Positions 1 to 10,964 are shown, counted from the stretch's first letter. The stretch: DNA of 64,000 nucleotides from Cylindrotheca closterium (GCA_933822405.4 CAKOGP040002236.1:110812-174811); one strand, 5' to 3'. A program made the numbers and translations. The notes: generated by a model not told the origin, from the letters alone.

Positions 1-1919
1 CCAGCGCAACGAGGGATGGGATAAACGCCTCCGCCAGCTACATCACCACCTACTTCGTTTTCGTAAACACTCATAAGCGTGTCGGTCCTCGGCCGTGGGA
101 TGCAAAAGTCATCATTTCCAAAGCCAATCACGTTGGCATTACCGACACATCTTGGGACGCTTCCGCTGCCTCCGCCTTCTCGCTCAAAGCAAATAAATCC
201 AATCGCACAGTCACTGTCGAAATCACAATCTGCGAGCGTACAAAAAAGGGGAAATCGTAGGATACTACTGTCAGCGAGAGTCAAAGATTCAAATATCTCT
301 TCGAGCAATTATCGTACCTCCTTCGCACTGGAACAATTCATAATAGTCAAATTCTTGTTGTGGGTAAACAATTAGACGCTCGAAACCACTCCCAGGATTG
401 TAGCAGTAGTCGAATCCAGGTTGGCCGCCTCCAATGCATCCTGGTACATTTTCACCTCCATTTCGTTCGAAACAGAAAAGTCCGGCGGCACAGTCGCCAT
501 CTGCAAATCAAAGTAATAGTTGTGGTATGAAAGCGTTAGAAAATTGTAATTTCAAAAGAAAAAGAGCATGGTTCAGGAGTCGTCATTTACACGCACCGTT
601 ATCGCAATCTCCAGCACAACGGCGCAATGGGTAGGCTGAAGCCGGCTGTCGTAGATTTCCAAGAAGCACCAATTGATTGCTTGGAGGAGTGACGCAATAG
701 TTCCAGTCTCCAACACCAACTTCATCAGCATTTCCGATGCATCCTGGAACATTTCTTTGACCACGACTTCGTTTGTAGCAAACAAGGCCTTGTTTGCATT
801 GAATGTCGAAATCACAAGCTATTTTGTAAAAAGGATCATGAAAAGATGGGTTAGACGTGCAGAATGATAAATAGTGAGAGAACACGAATCTTGAAACCCT
901 AAGCAATCCATCATTGTTGTCTTACATGCAGCACACCTTTCAAGCGCAAAGAAACCAGTATTTCCTTGGTCTTGGAATCGCAAACATGCCGTGGGATTTG
1001 GACAAGAAGTGGGAGCAAAGGTAGGGGCAGGCGTGGGTCTGCGTGTTGGAAAAGGTGTCGGATTTGGGGTGGGGTTATTGGTTGGATTTCTCGAGGGTGG
1101 AATCGAAGGGAATCCTGTAGGGTTGATGGATGGCAAACCCGTTGGCATCCTAGAAGGCGAACTGCTAGGATTCTTCGATGGCCCCGATGATGGCAGTGGG
1201 GATGGCGCTCTAGAAGGCGAACTGCTAGGGTTGCTCGATGGCTCGGATGATGGTACTGAGGACGGCATGTTGCTAGGGGCCACGCTCGGTGCGCCGGTTG
1301 GTGCCCCTGAAGGTGTGCTTGTTGGGTTGCGGGAAGGAGACGCACTGGGTGCGCCAGATGGTGCCGAGGAAGGGTTGCTCGATGGGTTGCTGGAAGGAGT
1401 TGAACTAGGACTGGCAGTTGGGCCTCGAATCGACGGTCGCGAACTCATAGAAGGACTTCCCGTTGGCTCATGGGATGGTGATGATGAAGGCATGCCCGAT
1501 GGTTCGTTTGAGGGCGTTGAACTTGGAGAGTTGGAAGGAGAGGTGGATGGGACCTTCGACGGGGAACTGGAGGGCGTAGCAGTTGGCATACCAGAGGGTG
1601 CTCCAGAAGGCTGCGAACTAGGATCCTTAGACGGGGTAGAAGTAGGTGCATTGGAAATTGACGGAGCCCTCGATCCCGTGGGTGTTACGGTTGGCGGAGG
1701 CGATGGAGGAGGTGTGCGGGGTACACCCTCGCCATTGTCATCCACAGGTGACCTTGTTGGTGGATCAGTGGGAGGAGGATCTTGTTGAAGAAGTTGATCG
1801 AAAGCTTGGAATGAAATCAAGTCTCTCTCGACTTCACTTGCAACCTCATTCGCACTAGCCGACGTCACAGCTGTCAGCAGGAATGCTCCCAGCACAAATT
1901 TTCTATTGAGAATATACAT
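1..1919 (-). CDS. Secreted Pro/Ser-stalk protein with VPGC cysteine modules (partial)
   Basis: Function unknown; inferred cell-surface or wall protein. Exons read as 926-1919, 597-818, 318-500 and 1-229, continuing past the window edge; every junction is GT-AG and keeps phase 1. The ATG at 1919 opens a signal peptide (MYILNRKFVLGAFLLTAVTS). Next comes the segment ERDLISFQAFDQLLQQD, then about 210 residues of 4-residue Pro-Ser repeats (PSxx), probably a glycosylated extended stalk. Exons 2-4 encode cysteine modules of the form CxxGLxCFxR...VPGC...DYC, alternating long, short, long. It differs from its four paralogues downstream in having Ser rather than Thr in the stalk, and it lacks their FLDEDDxFxEF linker. 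It is divergent from 2279-3367, with which it shares the SFxAFDQLL motif. Confidence 0.85.
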
Positions 1920-2278
1920 CGCGCTATTGATTCTCTTCAGCTTCCTGTTCTTATCGTATAGTGATTGGCAAACGCTTCTGTTTCAATCTTAGTAACGTCT
2001 GGGGGATGTACAATACTGTAAAGATTATTCACGTCGTCTACTGCTTTCATGAGAGTGCCGATTCTCGTTTCAGCGATTTTTTACACAATCGATCGCCACA
2101 AAATTTTAACGGGCCGTTAATTTGCACGCGTGTATGGTCTCGGGTGGTGTGTATTAGAGAAAATCTCACGGCGTTATCCGACGCCAGCCGACGACTAATG
2201 GATGGGCACGTGCACTTTTTCCGCGCCTCTTTGCCTCATTGGATTTTCAGACCAAACAGAAAAAGACAAACGGAAAAC
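1920..2278. promoter_or_regulatory. Divergent intergenic promoter region
   Basis: This 359-base stretch separates two head-to-head start codons (1919 minus, 2279 plus) of secreted proteins that share an N-terminal motif. It presumably holds both promoters. I see no clear core element. An open frame continues upstream of 2279, but it lacks a signal peptide at its start and is better read as leader. Confidence 0.4.
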
Positions 2279-3367
2279 ATGAAGCTAATCGTTCCAATTT
2301 TAATTTTGTTTCTCGTTCAAGCCGATGCTTCAAAACCCAACCATAATCTTCGAAAAGACACAGAACCGCGAAGAAGACATCTGATATCGTTCAGTGCCTT
2401 CGATCAACTGCTCGCAGAAGGTGGTGCTGAAATCGCCAGTGATGGTTCGTCTCCAACTCTGGCACCCGTGACGTCGTCGGCTTCCAATATGGAAGCACGA
2501 ACTACGTTGACTCCCACAGTTTCACCAACCAAGATAACTACGTTGACTCTCACAGTTTCACCCACCGACAAGCCAACAACTGATGCACCCCCAACCTCTT
2601 CTCCGACTGACCGCCCGACAACCGATGAACCGTCAACGTCGTCTCCAAGCACCTCTGCTCCCACAACGTCCAAACCAACAGATTCTCCCCCAGTAGCCAC
2701 TTCGGCCACTCCGACCTCTCCTCTCACAACGTCAGAACCTACAAAGAATCCAACCACACTTCCAGCGACGTCCATTCCAACAACAGCGGCAACACCTATA
2801 CCTACTACAGCTACAGCTACAGCTACTCCTACTGCAACTGCAACTGCAACTGCGACACCTTCATATTTTGTCCAAGACAGAGTTGCATCCACCAGAACAT
2901 CCTCCATTTCCTTGGAAGTGAAGGGAGAGGCAGCTCCGAACCAGGATACCCTTGATTCCATATGCAGCGCCACGCAAACCTATGTCAATACAGTCACCAA
3001 ACGTAGTTTTGGTAAGAGTACTGTGACCACTTTGGATTGCAATGTGTCCATGGGACAAGTTCATGCCACTGCCGTAACGAAATTCCCCGATGATGGACAA
3101 GCTCCCGATGCCATTACCTATGACGACTACATTCAAGTCGTCATGATATCGGACGAAACCATCTCGACGCTTCCCTCAAAGATTTCCGAAGCAACCTCAT
3201 CCTTGGGTATGAGCCAAGAAGTCAAGGCAGCAGTAGACACCTCAGTCCATCCACCAGTGCTCCAACTTTCTTTTGAAGAATTGCATGACTCAGCTGTTAC
3301 TATGCGACCGACATTTACCGTTGGGGGCGCAATCATTGTTGCGTTCTTCACTGTTTTGTTGGCATAA
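2279..3367 (+). CDS. Secreted Thr/Pro-rich protein with C-terminal hydrophobic anchor
   Basis: Function unknown. It is 362 residues in one exon. The ATG at 2279 is preferred over the upstream start because it places a signal peptide (MKLIVPILILFLVQADA) at the N-terminus. It is followed by RRHLISFSAFDQLLAEGG, the same motif as in the divergent neighbour. Residues about 60-200 are a Thr/Pro/Ser stalk ending in a short Thr-Ala run encoded by a microsatellite (about 2803-2853). About 130 residues of ordinary composition follow. The last 20 residues are hydrophobic (GGAIIVAFFTVLLA) with almost nothing after them, which suits a GPI signal or tail anchor. No cysteine modules are present, so it is not a simple paralogue of the cluster. 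Confidence 0.8.
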   Translation: MKLIVPILILFLVQADASKPNHNLRKDTEPRRRHLISFSAFDQLLAEGGAEIASDGSSPTLAPVTSSASNMEARTTLTPTVSPTKITTLTLTVSPTDKPTTDAPPTSSPTDRPTTDEPSTSSPSTSAPTTSKPTDSPPVATSATPTSPLTTSEPTKNPTTLPATSIPTTAATPIPTTATATATPTATATATATPSYFVQDRVASTRTSSISLEVKGEAAPNQDTLDSICSATQTYVNTVTKRSFGKSTVTTLDCNVSMGQVHATAVTKFPDDGQAPDAITYDDYIQVVMISDETISTLPSKISEATSSLGMSQEVKAAVDTSVHPPVLQLSFEELHDSAVTMRPTFTVGGAIIVAFFTVLLA

Positions 3368-3800
3368 TCAAGGTATCGGCATGTGTCGGCTGAACGCGCA
3401 ACTCACACCAGACTCTTGTATCATTTTGTTACAGGAAGATGTATTATACATACATGTGTGTGTGCTCCGTCTTTTGTTGGATTCCATATGACGTGATGTG
3501 GTGGAATCGCTAGTTTTCTTCTGCATTGTGTAATCAATAAGCTGTTTATTCATTAGGACTAGGGCTATTTTTTTAATTTTAATTTGGCATGTAATAGAAA
3601 TGAATGGATGGGTAAATGGACACACTGCGTCTCGTCTTCAAGCTGACTGACCGATTGACCGATCGATTGGTCATTCATTTCAATCAAATAAACAAGCAAT
3701 AGTTGCTGGGTTGTATCATAATGTCAACTCTATATCAACATTATAAAAGTGCAGCCTGTTTCAAGCCGCAGGTCATCCACGGGTACATTGCTCGCCTTCC
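3368..3800. other. Intergenic region, no gene seen
   Basis: This is AT-rich spacer between convergent genes ending at 3367 (plus) and 3801 (minus). It contains short direct repeats such as gactgaccgattgaccgatc near 3643. I see no coding signal. Confidence 0.5.
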
Positions 3801-4163
3801 TTAGTATTGCTCACCGGCGCCAACTCCAAGAAGAGCATCAAGCCGCTTGAGTGCTTGCTCAAATCGTTGGCACTTGTCAGAATCATCAATCACACACTCG
3901 TCCAACAATCCAGCTTCCACGCCTTCGTGCTCGCCACTTAGCACTCGATCAATCCAAACATTGGCAAAGTGTTCTGTTTCGTCGCCAAAGTCCTTGGCAG
4001 CGGCTCGCACATCGGCAATGGCGTCGGCGAGTTCTGGGTCACTTGGTGGAGATTGAGCAACGGCCAACGAGGTTCTTGATATTTGGATGTAGCTTGCTGT
4101 TGGAGCGAAAGCATCGACGGCAGCGCTGGAAGCAATGAGTGCAATGATGGTGGAAAACTTCAT
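3801..4163 (-). CDS. Plastid-targeted small protein, CP12-like
   Basis: It is 120 residues from the ATG at 4163; the open frame extends 12 codons upstream, but MKFSTIIALIASSAAVDA is a better signal peptide start. The sequence DAFAPTAS right after it matches the ASAFAP cleavage motif of diatom plastid presequences. The mature part, ELADAIADVRAAAKDFG then VWIDRVLSG, and the pair ECVIDDSDKC, resemble CP12, the disordered redox switch that binds GAPDH and phosphoribulokinase in the Calvin cycle. Against this, the C-terminal cysteines are 7 rather than the usual 8 residues apart, the AWD core is altered, and the N-terminal cysteine pair is absent. Plastid import is well supported; CP12 identity is tentative. 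Confidence 0.65.
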   Translation of the reverse strand: MKFSTIIALIASSAAVDAFAPTASYIQISRTSLAVAQSPPSDPELADAIADVRAAAKDFGDETEHFANVWIDRVLSGEHEGVEAGLLDECVIDDSDKCQRFEQALKRLDALLGVGAGEQY

Positions 4164-4800
4164 GATCGAATTTGTGAAATGGTTGTTTTTTTGGTGCAAG
4201 GTTTGTAATTGTAATAGGTATTGGTGTCAACAAAGAATCTGACTGCTATTACCACAGTACAGTATTGTAAGGAACTGTTCTCTGTAGGTACGAGTATGGT
4301 ACCTGCGGTACTGTACTGTAATAAGCGAAGGAAGCCGAAGCCGAAGCGAACCCGCACAAGACTCCGACTTGATCGACTAAAAAATGGATCTTCGATTGAT
4401 TCGATTGCTCTACAGTAACTAGTACGTACGAATGAATGAATCAGGGTGTACTTGTACCTGGCATCCCATATATGTTCCCCTCCATGGTGAGTGAAAGTGA
4501 TTCGTCCTCGCGTACCAGGTACGGTAGTTCTGGAATCACTTTATTCTGAAGAAAGTGGATTGCACCACAAGTCATTCTTCTTCGTTCCCCAATTCTTTTT
4601 TTTGTGTGTTGCTTTTTTGTTACTGTACAGTAGGTGCATACCGGTATGGAAGTCAACCCAACTTCAAACTTTCTTGTTCAAACATGTTGTGAAAAGAAAG
4701 ACGAACTCAGTGGTAACGTCGGGTGAATTAATGGCTGATCGTCTCTGGGCAGGAGGTTTACTCCATGTGACTCCATCCTGGCACCCAATCTAAGTAGAGG
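4164..4800. other. Intergenic region with GTAC-rich inverted repeat
   Basis: No convincing gene. Around 4250-4322 an inverted repeat built of cagtacagtatt and its complement flanks a GTACC-rich centre. Similar GTAC/CGGTACC clusters recur in other spacers of the window. Confidence 0.4.
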
Positions 4801-4806
4801 AGACCC

Positions 4807-5890
4807 ATGAAGGTCCGAGCGATCGTCTGGCTCCAGAAAATTCGACTATTGATCGCCAGTGCCAAGCTGGCACGATTACTAAAGTTCAAAGTAGCCCTCG
4901 ACGAGCAGCTTGCGGTAATAGATATTATACTCTCAGTGCGAATGAGGCTTAGGGGACTCGAAAATGTGGAATATTCACCTGCTTTGAAGGACAAAGACTT
5001 CAATGATCTGGCCAACTATCACCTGGACAATGACAAGCACGAAAAGGGTAAAAGGGTAAAAGGGTAAAAGGGTTCGTTCAGAGATGCAGAGACTGCGAAC
5101 CTTCGCAAAACTATTAGTTACCAATGGATACACTGCTTTTGCTACAATGTTGGCTAGGTACACGAAAATCAAGTATTCAACACTCCTCATTGCGCTTCTA
5201 GGCGAATTGGGTCGGCCGACGTTTGCAAATCTGATGAAGCACTTTTTGAAGATTGATTTTGATGGTCTTTATGAGATGTATCATCCATTAGCATTGCCTC
5301 TCTCACCGGCATTACAAAGCCTGAAGATACAGTAGTGATTTCTTGTTTGGAAATGGGCACGGAAATCGTCCTGGAAACAACAAACAGTACACCGCGGATT
5401 GGTATTCAATTGCACTCAAGAATTTGAAGGGGGCAATGATTGTCAAGGGGCAAGTATCACACTACTGGGCATTGTTCGCGAATATCAAGCACGAGGCATT
5501 GCTTCTTGCTTCTTGGAATTGAAAGAAGCCGAAACGGGCAAAGGGTGTAAACATAGTCGGATGAGGGTGCAGCAAAGTACCCGTAACGACATAGTGCGGT
5601 GTGGAGATCAAGACCTGCAAAAGTTCAAACGAGCCAAGGCAATTAAGGAAAAGGCCCAACTAAAGATCGAACTGGACCTGGGAAAAATCGAACTAGCCAA
5701 GGCAAACGAGGAGCAAATGGTATACCGTTAGCTAAAGATCAATCTAGCAAAACTGTTTGACGAGCAAAAGGCCCAGCGGTAGGCCGGTCAAGACATGCGA
5801 GAAATCGAACAAGCCAAAGTACTCGAGGAGGAAAAAGCTGAGCAAAAGGATCAACAAGTCAAGTCTCTTCAAGAAAGTAAGAATATTTGC
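4807..5890 (+). pseudogene. Decayed coding remnant with coiled-coil tail
   Basis: Three stretches of protein-like sequence lie in shifting frames: 4807-5067, 5084-5335 and 5399-5731, with stops between and after them. Past the stop at 5731 the same frame continues with Glu/Lys/Ala-rich heptad-like repeats (KIELDLGKIELAKANEEQ, then LKINLAKLFDEQKAQ and IEQAKVLEEEKAEQ), interrupted by more stops. A second frame near 5337-5520 also reads as protein (DWYSIALKNLKGAMIV). This looks like a broken gene encoding a C-terminal coiled coil. I do not recognise the family. A four-fold AAAAGGGT tandem repeat sits at about 5041-5071. Confidence 0.4.
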
Positions 5891-6521
5891 TCAAATGAGT
5901 AAGAGTACCAATATGTGACACCAGAAAATGGAAATATAGTTGAATACGGTACATCACTATCGGTACTATCGTACTTTTTGGTATATTCTTGCAGACAAAT
6001 CCGACCGAACAAAAAATTGAGATGGAAGACAGAACCTATGATACTGTAATAAACTTCGAATGGTGGAAGTTGTTGCGAGTACCAAAATGGTAGGAAAGCA
6101 CCGAAGAGAGCGTCCACGATATCTCGAACTGAGAAATGATAAGATCTCATAATATTTATGTCTACATTTTTTTTTATCAAACTTTTGAAATATACAAGTA
6201 GGACTACATGAAATTCAGATGAATGCCTCATCCCTTTGCGCAATAATGATGCTGATGCGGTTGTTGCTTCTCTTTGCTCGTCATGTCTTATAAGAGTTCT
6301 ATATGCAGTAGACGTAGTCCCGCTCTCCTTCGAAGAATGATGATGAATGAATGACAAAACTAATATGTTTTTTAAACTTTTGAAACATACTGAAACTCCG
6401 GTACCGGTCATGAAATTCGGATGAATGCCTCATCCAATAGTCCTAGCCTAGCGCGCAATGACGATGCTGCTGCTGTTGTTGCTTATGTTTACTTACGTTT
6501 GCTCGTCAAGACTTATAAGGC
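5891..6521. other. Intergenic region with duplicated 3' gene fragment
   Basis: No intact gene. About 6165-6335 repeats, with substitutions, the sequence at about 6365-6545, which contains the terminal exon and 3' flank of the gene ending at 6522. Shared landmarks are aacttttgaaa, catgaaattc, gatgaatgcctcatcc and catgcagta-type sequence followed by cgtagtcc-gctctcc. Confidence 0.5.
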
Positions 6522-8108
6522 TCATATGCAGTAGTCGTAGTCCTGCTCTCCATCTCCATCACACCCAGGCACGGAATCAAAACCATCTCTGTTGAAGCAG
6601 GTCAAACCAGCGGCACAATCTTCATCTGGTGCAAAGAAATAAGAAACAATGAGAAATACAGCGTTTTGAAAACAAAAATACCACACCATGAAAGCTTGCT
6701 TACCTGTGTCGCAATCTCCTTGGCAGAATCCAATGGGATATATTCCAGTATTTGCCACTTCAAGGTCATCGTAAACACTAGCAAGAAAGTTTTCCGATGG
6801 CCTGGGAATGCAATAGTCATCGGCTCCGCCTCCTAGTTCGTTGGCATTTCCAAGACAGTCTGGAACAACTCCATCGTCCCCAAATTGCCGCTGGAAGCAC
6901 ACCAGTCCATTGGCACAGTCTATATATATTTTTTAATTAATGAAAGTGAAAATGAAAATGAAAATGAGCGAATTATACACACATTTCTTTCGTTTGGAAC
7001 AATTTACTTACCAGAGTCGAAATCGCAATCTCCTTCACATTGGTTTAGCTCGAAGTATTCCCACTCTTCCTCTGGATCACCAATCCAGTTGAGAGTGACT
7101 TCTGACGTGTTTGGATCGAAACAGTAGTCCCAGGTTGTACCTCCAAATCCGATACACCCATTTACCACCTCGTCTCCAGCACGCTCAAAGCACGCCAAGT
7201 TTCCCGCACTTTAGAACGACAAATATAATGTTAGTGACTCGATGTATGGTCAAAGTCGAAGAGTGCATTGTATTTAACGAACCAATCATCATCTACGTCG
7301 CAATCTCCCTGACACTTGCCAAGAGGGAATACAGATGCTGGAAGACCCTCGTCTCCAACAAGCACCAAGGTGTTGTCGGTAGGCGGCTTAATGCAGAAGT
7401 CATCAAAGCCATCACCAACTTCGTCAGCATTGCCTTGACATCCTGGGACACCGACGGTTCCTGCATCGCGGAAGAAGCAAATGAGACCGAACTCACAGTC
7501 CGAATCATCATCGCAATCTTGGGATTGAGAGAAGAGGAAAATGTGAGATGAGAGTGAAAAAAGTCTGACTGGAAACGATGAAATGGCTCACCTCCTTGGC
7601 ATTCTGCTAGACCAAATTCGTCAAACAAGTCATCTTCGTCGAGGAAAAGGGCTGGAATGGTGGGGGCAGCATTGGTTGGAGGAGGAGTCGGAAGGTTCGT
7701 GGGTTGTGGTGTTGGCTGTGGTGTCGGTTGTGGCGTTGGCTGTGGCGTTGGCTGCGGCGTTGCGGGGATGGATGGCATTGTTGGTGGTGGTGTGGGACGA
7801 GGGGTAGTTGCTACTATTGGTGTCATCGCTGTTGGAGCTGGTGCTGTTGGTTGTGAATTTGGACGTGAAGTAGGGCGCCTTGTTGGTGGACGAGTTGGTC
7901 CTGGTGTAGGAGGTATGCTCAGTTGCATCTGCGACACATCGAATTCGGTCCATTCTTCATTCTTGGCATGGTTGGCATCATTGACGTATTGTCTTCCTCT
8001 TGTGTTTCCAAGTTTTGCTTCGGCGTTGCGAATAGTCTTGGCAGTGACATGGTTCTTATGCGAAAGCAGGAAAGTGCTTAACAGAAAGGATCGTTTTAGG
8101 AAGATCAT
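6522..8108 (-). CDS. Secreted Pro/Thr-stalk protein with four VPGC cysteine modules
   Basis: It is 422 residues from five exons: 7592-8108, 7283-7517, 7012-7208, 6704-6919 and 6522-6625 (517, 235, 197, 216 and 104 bases, total 1269, frame open throughout). The signal peptide is followed by the propeptide-like EEWTEFDVSQMQLSIP, then a PT stalk (PQPTPQPT repeats), the linker ALFLDEDDLFDEFGLAECQGG, and modules in the order long, short, long, truncated short. Each module has the core DC..GLxCFxR...VPGC...D[FY]C; module 2 has VNGC in place of VPGC. The 18-base DCDFDS segment is fused to the third exon here, whereas it stands alone in the neighbour at 8636-10964. Secreted; function unknown. Confidence 0.88.
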
Positions 8109-8635
8109 GGTGAGCTGTCTTCACTCCGGCTTTGGTTATCAAGTAGAAAAATGAGAGGCGTATTGGCGATTATTGAAAATGTGAGTTCAATTGAAGCACA
8201 ACGTGCATAAGCCGCAGAACATCCATTGCGACTTTTTTGGTAACGGAAAAATATTTAGCTGCATGGATCGACGTCGGTTTTTGGTGATATTTTAAAATAG
8301 GTACTCGTATGGATTTAATAGTTAGAGAAAAGAAAGATCATCAATGGTACTCACTATACCGGCATATAAGGTACTATTGCAGTTTAGAGTACAAGCATGG
8401 TACAAGCATGGTACAAGCAACGCTGGAGCTTTGATATGACACTTTTTTCTTTACAATTACAAGACATTGATTTTAGAGTGATGGAAAAAAGAGTGCTTGG
8501 TTCTTGGGCCAATCTTTCACACTTTTTGCCTCTTACTTTACCACCAGAAAGATCGTCCATTTTTGACACGGCTTTGTTTGCTGCATTGATGAAGCTAACT
8601 ATTACCACTCAGTGGTGCTATCTCTTTCAGGATGT
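8109..8635. other. Intergenic region between paralogues
   Basis: It separates two same-strand paralogues and must hold the promoter of the 8108 gene. A 12-base unit (gtacaagcatgg) is repeated about three times near 8389-8421. No coding signal. Confidence 0.45.
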
Positions 8636-10964
8636 CTATGGGGTGATACAATAGTCGAAATCTTCTTCTCCTTCACCTTCGCACCCTGGTACATCACCCG
8701 TTCCAAGCCTGGTAAAGCACGTCAGTCCTTCTGCGCAATCCACGTCTGTAGTTTTAAGACAGTAAGCAAGTCAGATGGTTAGAAGAGTGATCACAAGGAT
8801 CCAAAGACAAAACTAATAGCAAGCTCACCAGTATCACAGTCTCCAGCACAATTGGGGAGAGGGTAGAGTCCAAAATCTGCGAGATCGACATCATCGAAGG
8901 CACTGATGAGGTAGGTGTCCGATGGTCTCTTGATGCAAAAGTCTTCGCCACCAGTAGCGAGATCGTTAGCATTTCCATCGCATCCGGGAACAACACCATC
9001 GTCGCCAGCATTGCGTTGGAAGCAAACAAGTCCAAGATCGCAATCTTATTCGAAAAAAGAAGATGAAGATGAGCTATTTCGGTCACTACCAATTGCGACT
9101 TTAAAAGGATGCTGTAAGGTTTGCTTACCAGAGTCGAAGTCGCAATCTTGGGTTTGGGCAAACAATCAGATTGCAAATGTTAGAATGCGGACGTCGAGTC
9201 AAAAAGTAGAGCACCGATTATTTTCTCTTTACCTCCTTCGCATTCCTTCAATTCATAGTAACCGTTTTCTTCATCACCAACAAACTCGAGTGCCTTGTCT
9301 GGAGTATCTGGTGGAACGCAGTAATCGAAGTTTATCTCTCCTTCTCCTTCGCATCCAGGAACTGGATCAAATTCGGCTCGATAGTAGCAAATCAAATCCC
9401 CTTCGCAGTCAGAGTCTATAAATAATATAAATGAAAGCAGAAAGTGCTTTGAGCAACCTCAGGGCACCAAAAGCGCTGTACTGGATTTATGTCTTACCAA
9501 AGTCACAGTCTCCAGAACAAAGGCCAATTGGGAATGCTCCTTGATTTGCACCTTCGAAATGATCATATACACTCGACAGGTAAGTAGGAGATGGACGGAT
9601 AGCACAATAATCTTCGGCTCCAGTTTCAATAGTGTTTGCATCTCCAGTACAACTGGGTACAACGCCATCGTCCCCTGAATTTCTCTGCCAACATATCAAA
9701 CCGATCCCACAGTCTATGTTGAAAGAAGAAAATGTTCATGAGTGCATTCATCAGTATTGCACACAACTCTTTATACTGTTGCTGGTCACATATACTTACC
9801 AGAGTCGAAATCGCAATCTATAAGGAGAAAGATATTCAGTGACATCATCTCTGCATACAATATGCAATCTTGTTGTATCTAATCTACTCACCTCCTTCGC
9901 ATTGGTTTAGTTCAAAATAGTCCCATTGTGGATCTGGAAGCCCAACAAAGTTGAGTTCTTTGTCGGTTGCGGTTGGGTCAAAACAGTAGTCCCAGGTTGA
10001 TCCTCCGAATCCAATGCATCCTGGAACGATTTCATCACCAACACGATCAAAGCACGTGAGCCCTTCAGCGCTTTGGAACACAACGATGTTAGTACATGAA
10101 TAGAAGGTCAAGCGAACGCCCAATGGCCTCGAAATCGTACCAATCGTCATCTATGTCGCAATCTCCCTGGCACTTGCCAAGAGGGAACGCAGAAGCAGGG
10201 AAGCCCTCATCGCCCACGATAACAAGCGTATCTTCGGTTTGAGGGGCGATACAGAAATCATCAAAGCCATCACCAACTTCGTCGGCATTTCCGAGACATC
10301 CTGGAACGTCCGTGGTTCCTAGATCACGTTGAAAGCAAATGAGACCAAATTCGCAATCGGAATCATCGTCACAGTCTGCAGCAAAGATTTAGTAGAACGG
10401 TTAGCCATATGAGTCTTCACACTGCGATCAATTTCAAAACAGGCGCTTACCTCCTTGACATTCAGCAAGTGAAAACTCATTAAAAACATCATCTTCGTCG
10501 AGGAAAAGCGAAGCTGGGCCAGTTGGTGGAGGCGTAGTAGGATTTGGAGTTGGTGGAGGTGTAGTAGGATTTGGAGTTGGTGCTGGTGTTGGAGGAGGAG
10601 TTGGACCGGGGTTTGGGGCAGTTGTGGGGTCCGGGGCAGTTGTGGGGTTGGGGGTTGTAGGCGGAGTGGTTGGAGGTGCAGTTTCTGCTTCGGTTGTAGG
10701 TGGTGGAGTGGGCGTAGGTGCAACAGTGGGTGGCACAGTTGGGACAACCGGAGCCATAGTGGTAGGAATACTCATCTGCTGTTGCACTGCAAAATTTTCC
10801 CATTGGTTTTCTAACTCGGCATTTGCTGATGCGGCATCAGCTCCAAACATTAGGTCTCTTCCGCCCTTCTTCCGTTCAACATTTCGAAGTGCCTTTCCCA
10901 GTGCCGAGTTGGCATTCAGCAGCATGAAAGCACATAGTACAATCGTTTTTTTCAAGACGAGCAT
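8636..10964 (-). CDS. Secreted Pro/Thr-stalk protein with six VPGC modules and two microexons
   Basis: It is 562 residues from nine exons: 10451-10964, 10141-10375, 9892-10070, 9800-9817, 9498-9713, 9233-9415, 9129-9146, 8829-9044 and 8636-8745 (514, 235, 179, 18, 216, 183, 18, 216 and 110 bases; total 1689, open frame). The ATG at 10964 opens a signal peptide (MLVLKKTIVLCAFMLLNANS); an upstream in-frame start would disrupt it. Then come ENQWENFAVQQQMSIP, a PT stalk, the linker SLFLDEDDVFNEFSLAECQGG, and three long-short module pairs. The two 18-base exons encode DCDFDS. The second half repeats the first at exon level, pointing to internal duplication of a long-short unit. Confidence 0.88.
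9129..9146 (-). other. 18-base microexon
   Basis: Exon 7 of the 8636-10964 gene, flanked by ...cccaag before it and gtaagc after it on the coding strand. With the split first codon it encodes D-C-D-F-D-S. It corresponds to sequence fused to the next exon in the 11896-14134 gene. Confidence 0.75.
9800..9817 (-). other. 18-base microexon
   Basis: Exon 4 of the 8636-10964 gene, flanked by ...ttatag and gtaagt on the coding strand. It again encodes D-C-D-F-D-S and is symmetric (phase 1-1), so it could be skipped without shifting frame. Confidence 0.75.

Noticed and set aside
991..1788. A 265-codon plus-strand open frame (Gly/Val/Glu-rich)
   Set aside because: It is the complement of the Pro-Ser repeat of the 1-1919 gene. 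Repeats with period 4 codons keep the opposite strand open by chance, and it has no independent signal.
7657..8154. Plus-strand open frame rich in Gly and Val
   Set aside because: Antisense shadow of the Pro/Thr stalk in 6522-8108. The same holds for 10624-11082 and for 2404-2973 on the minus strand.
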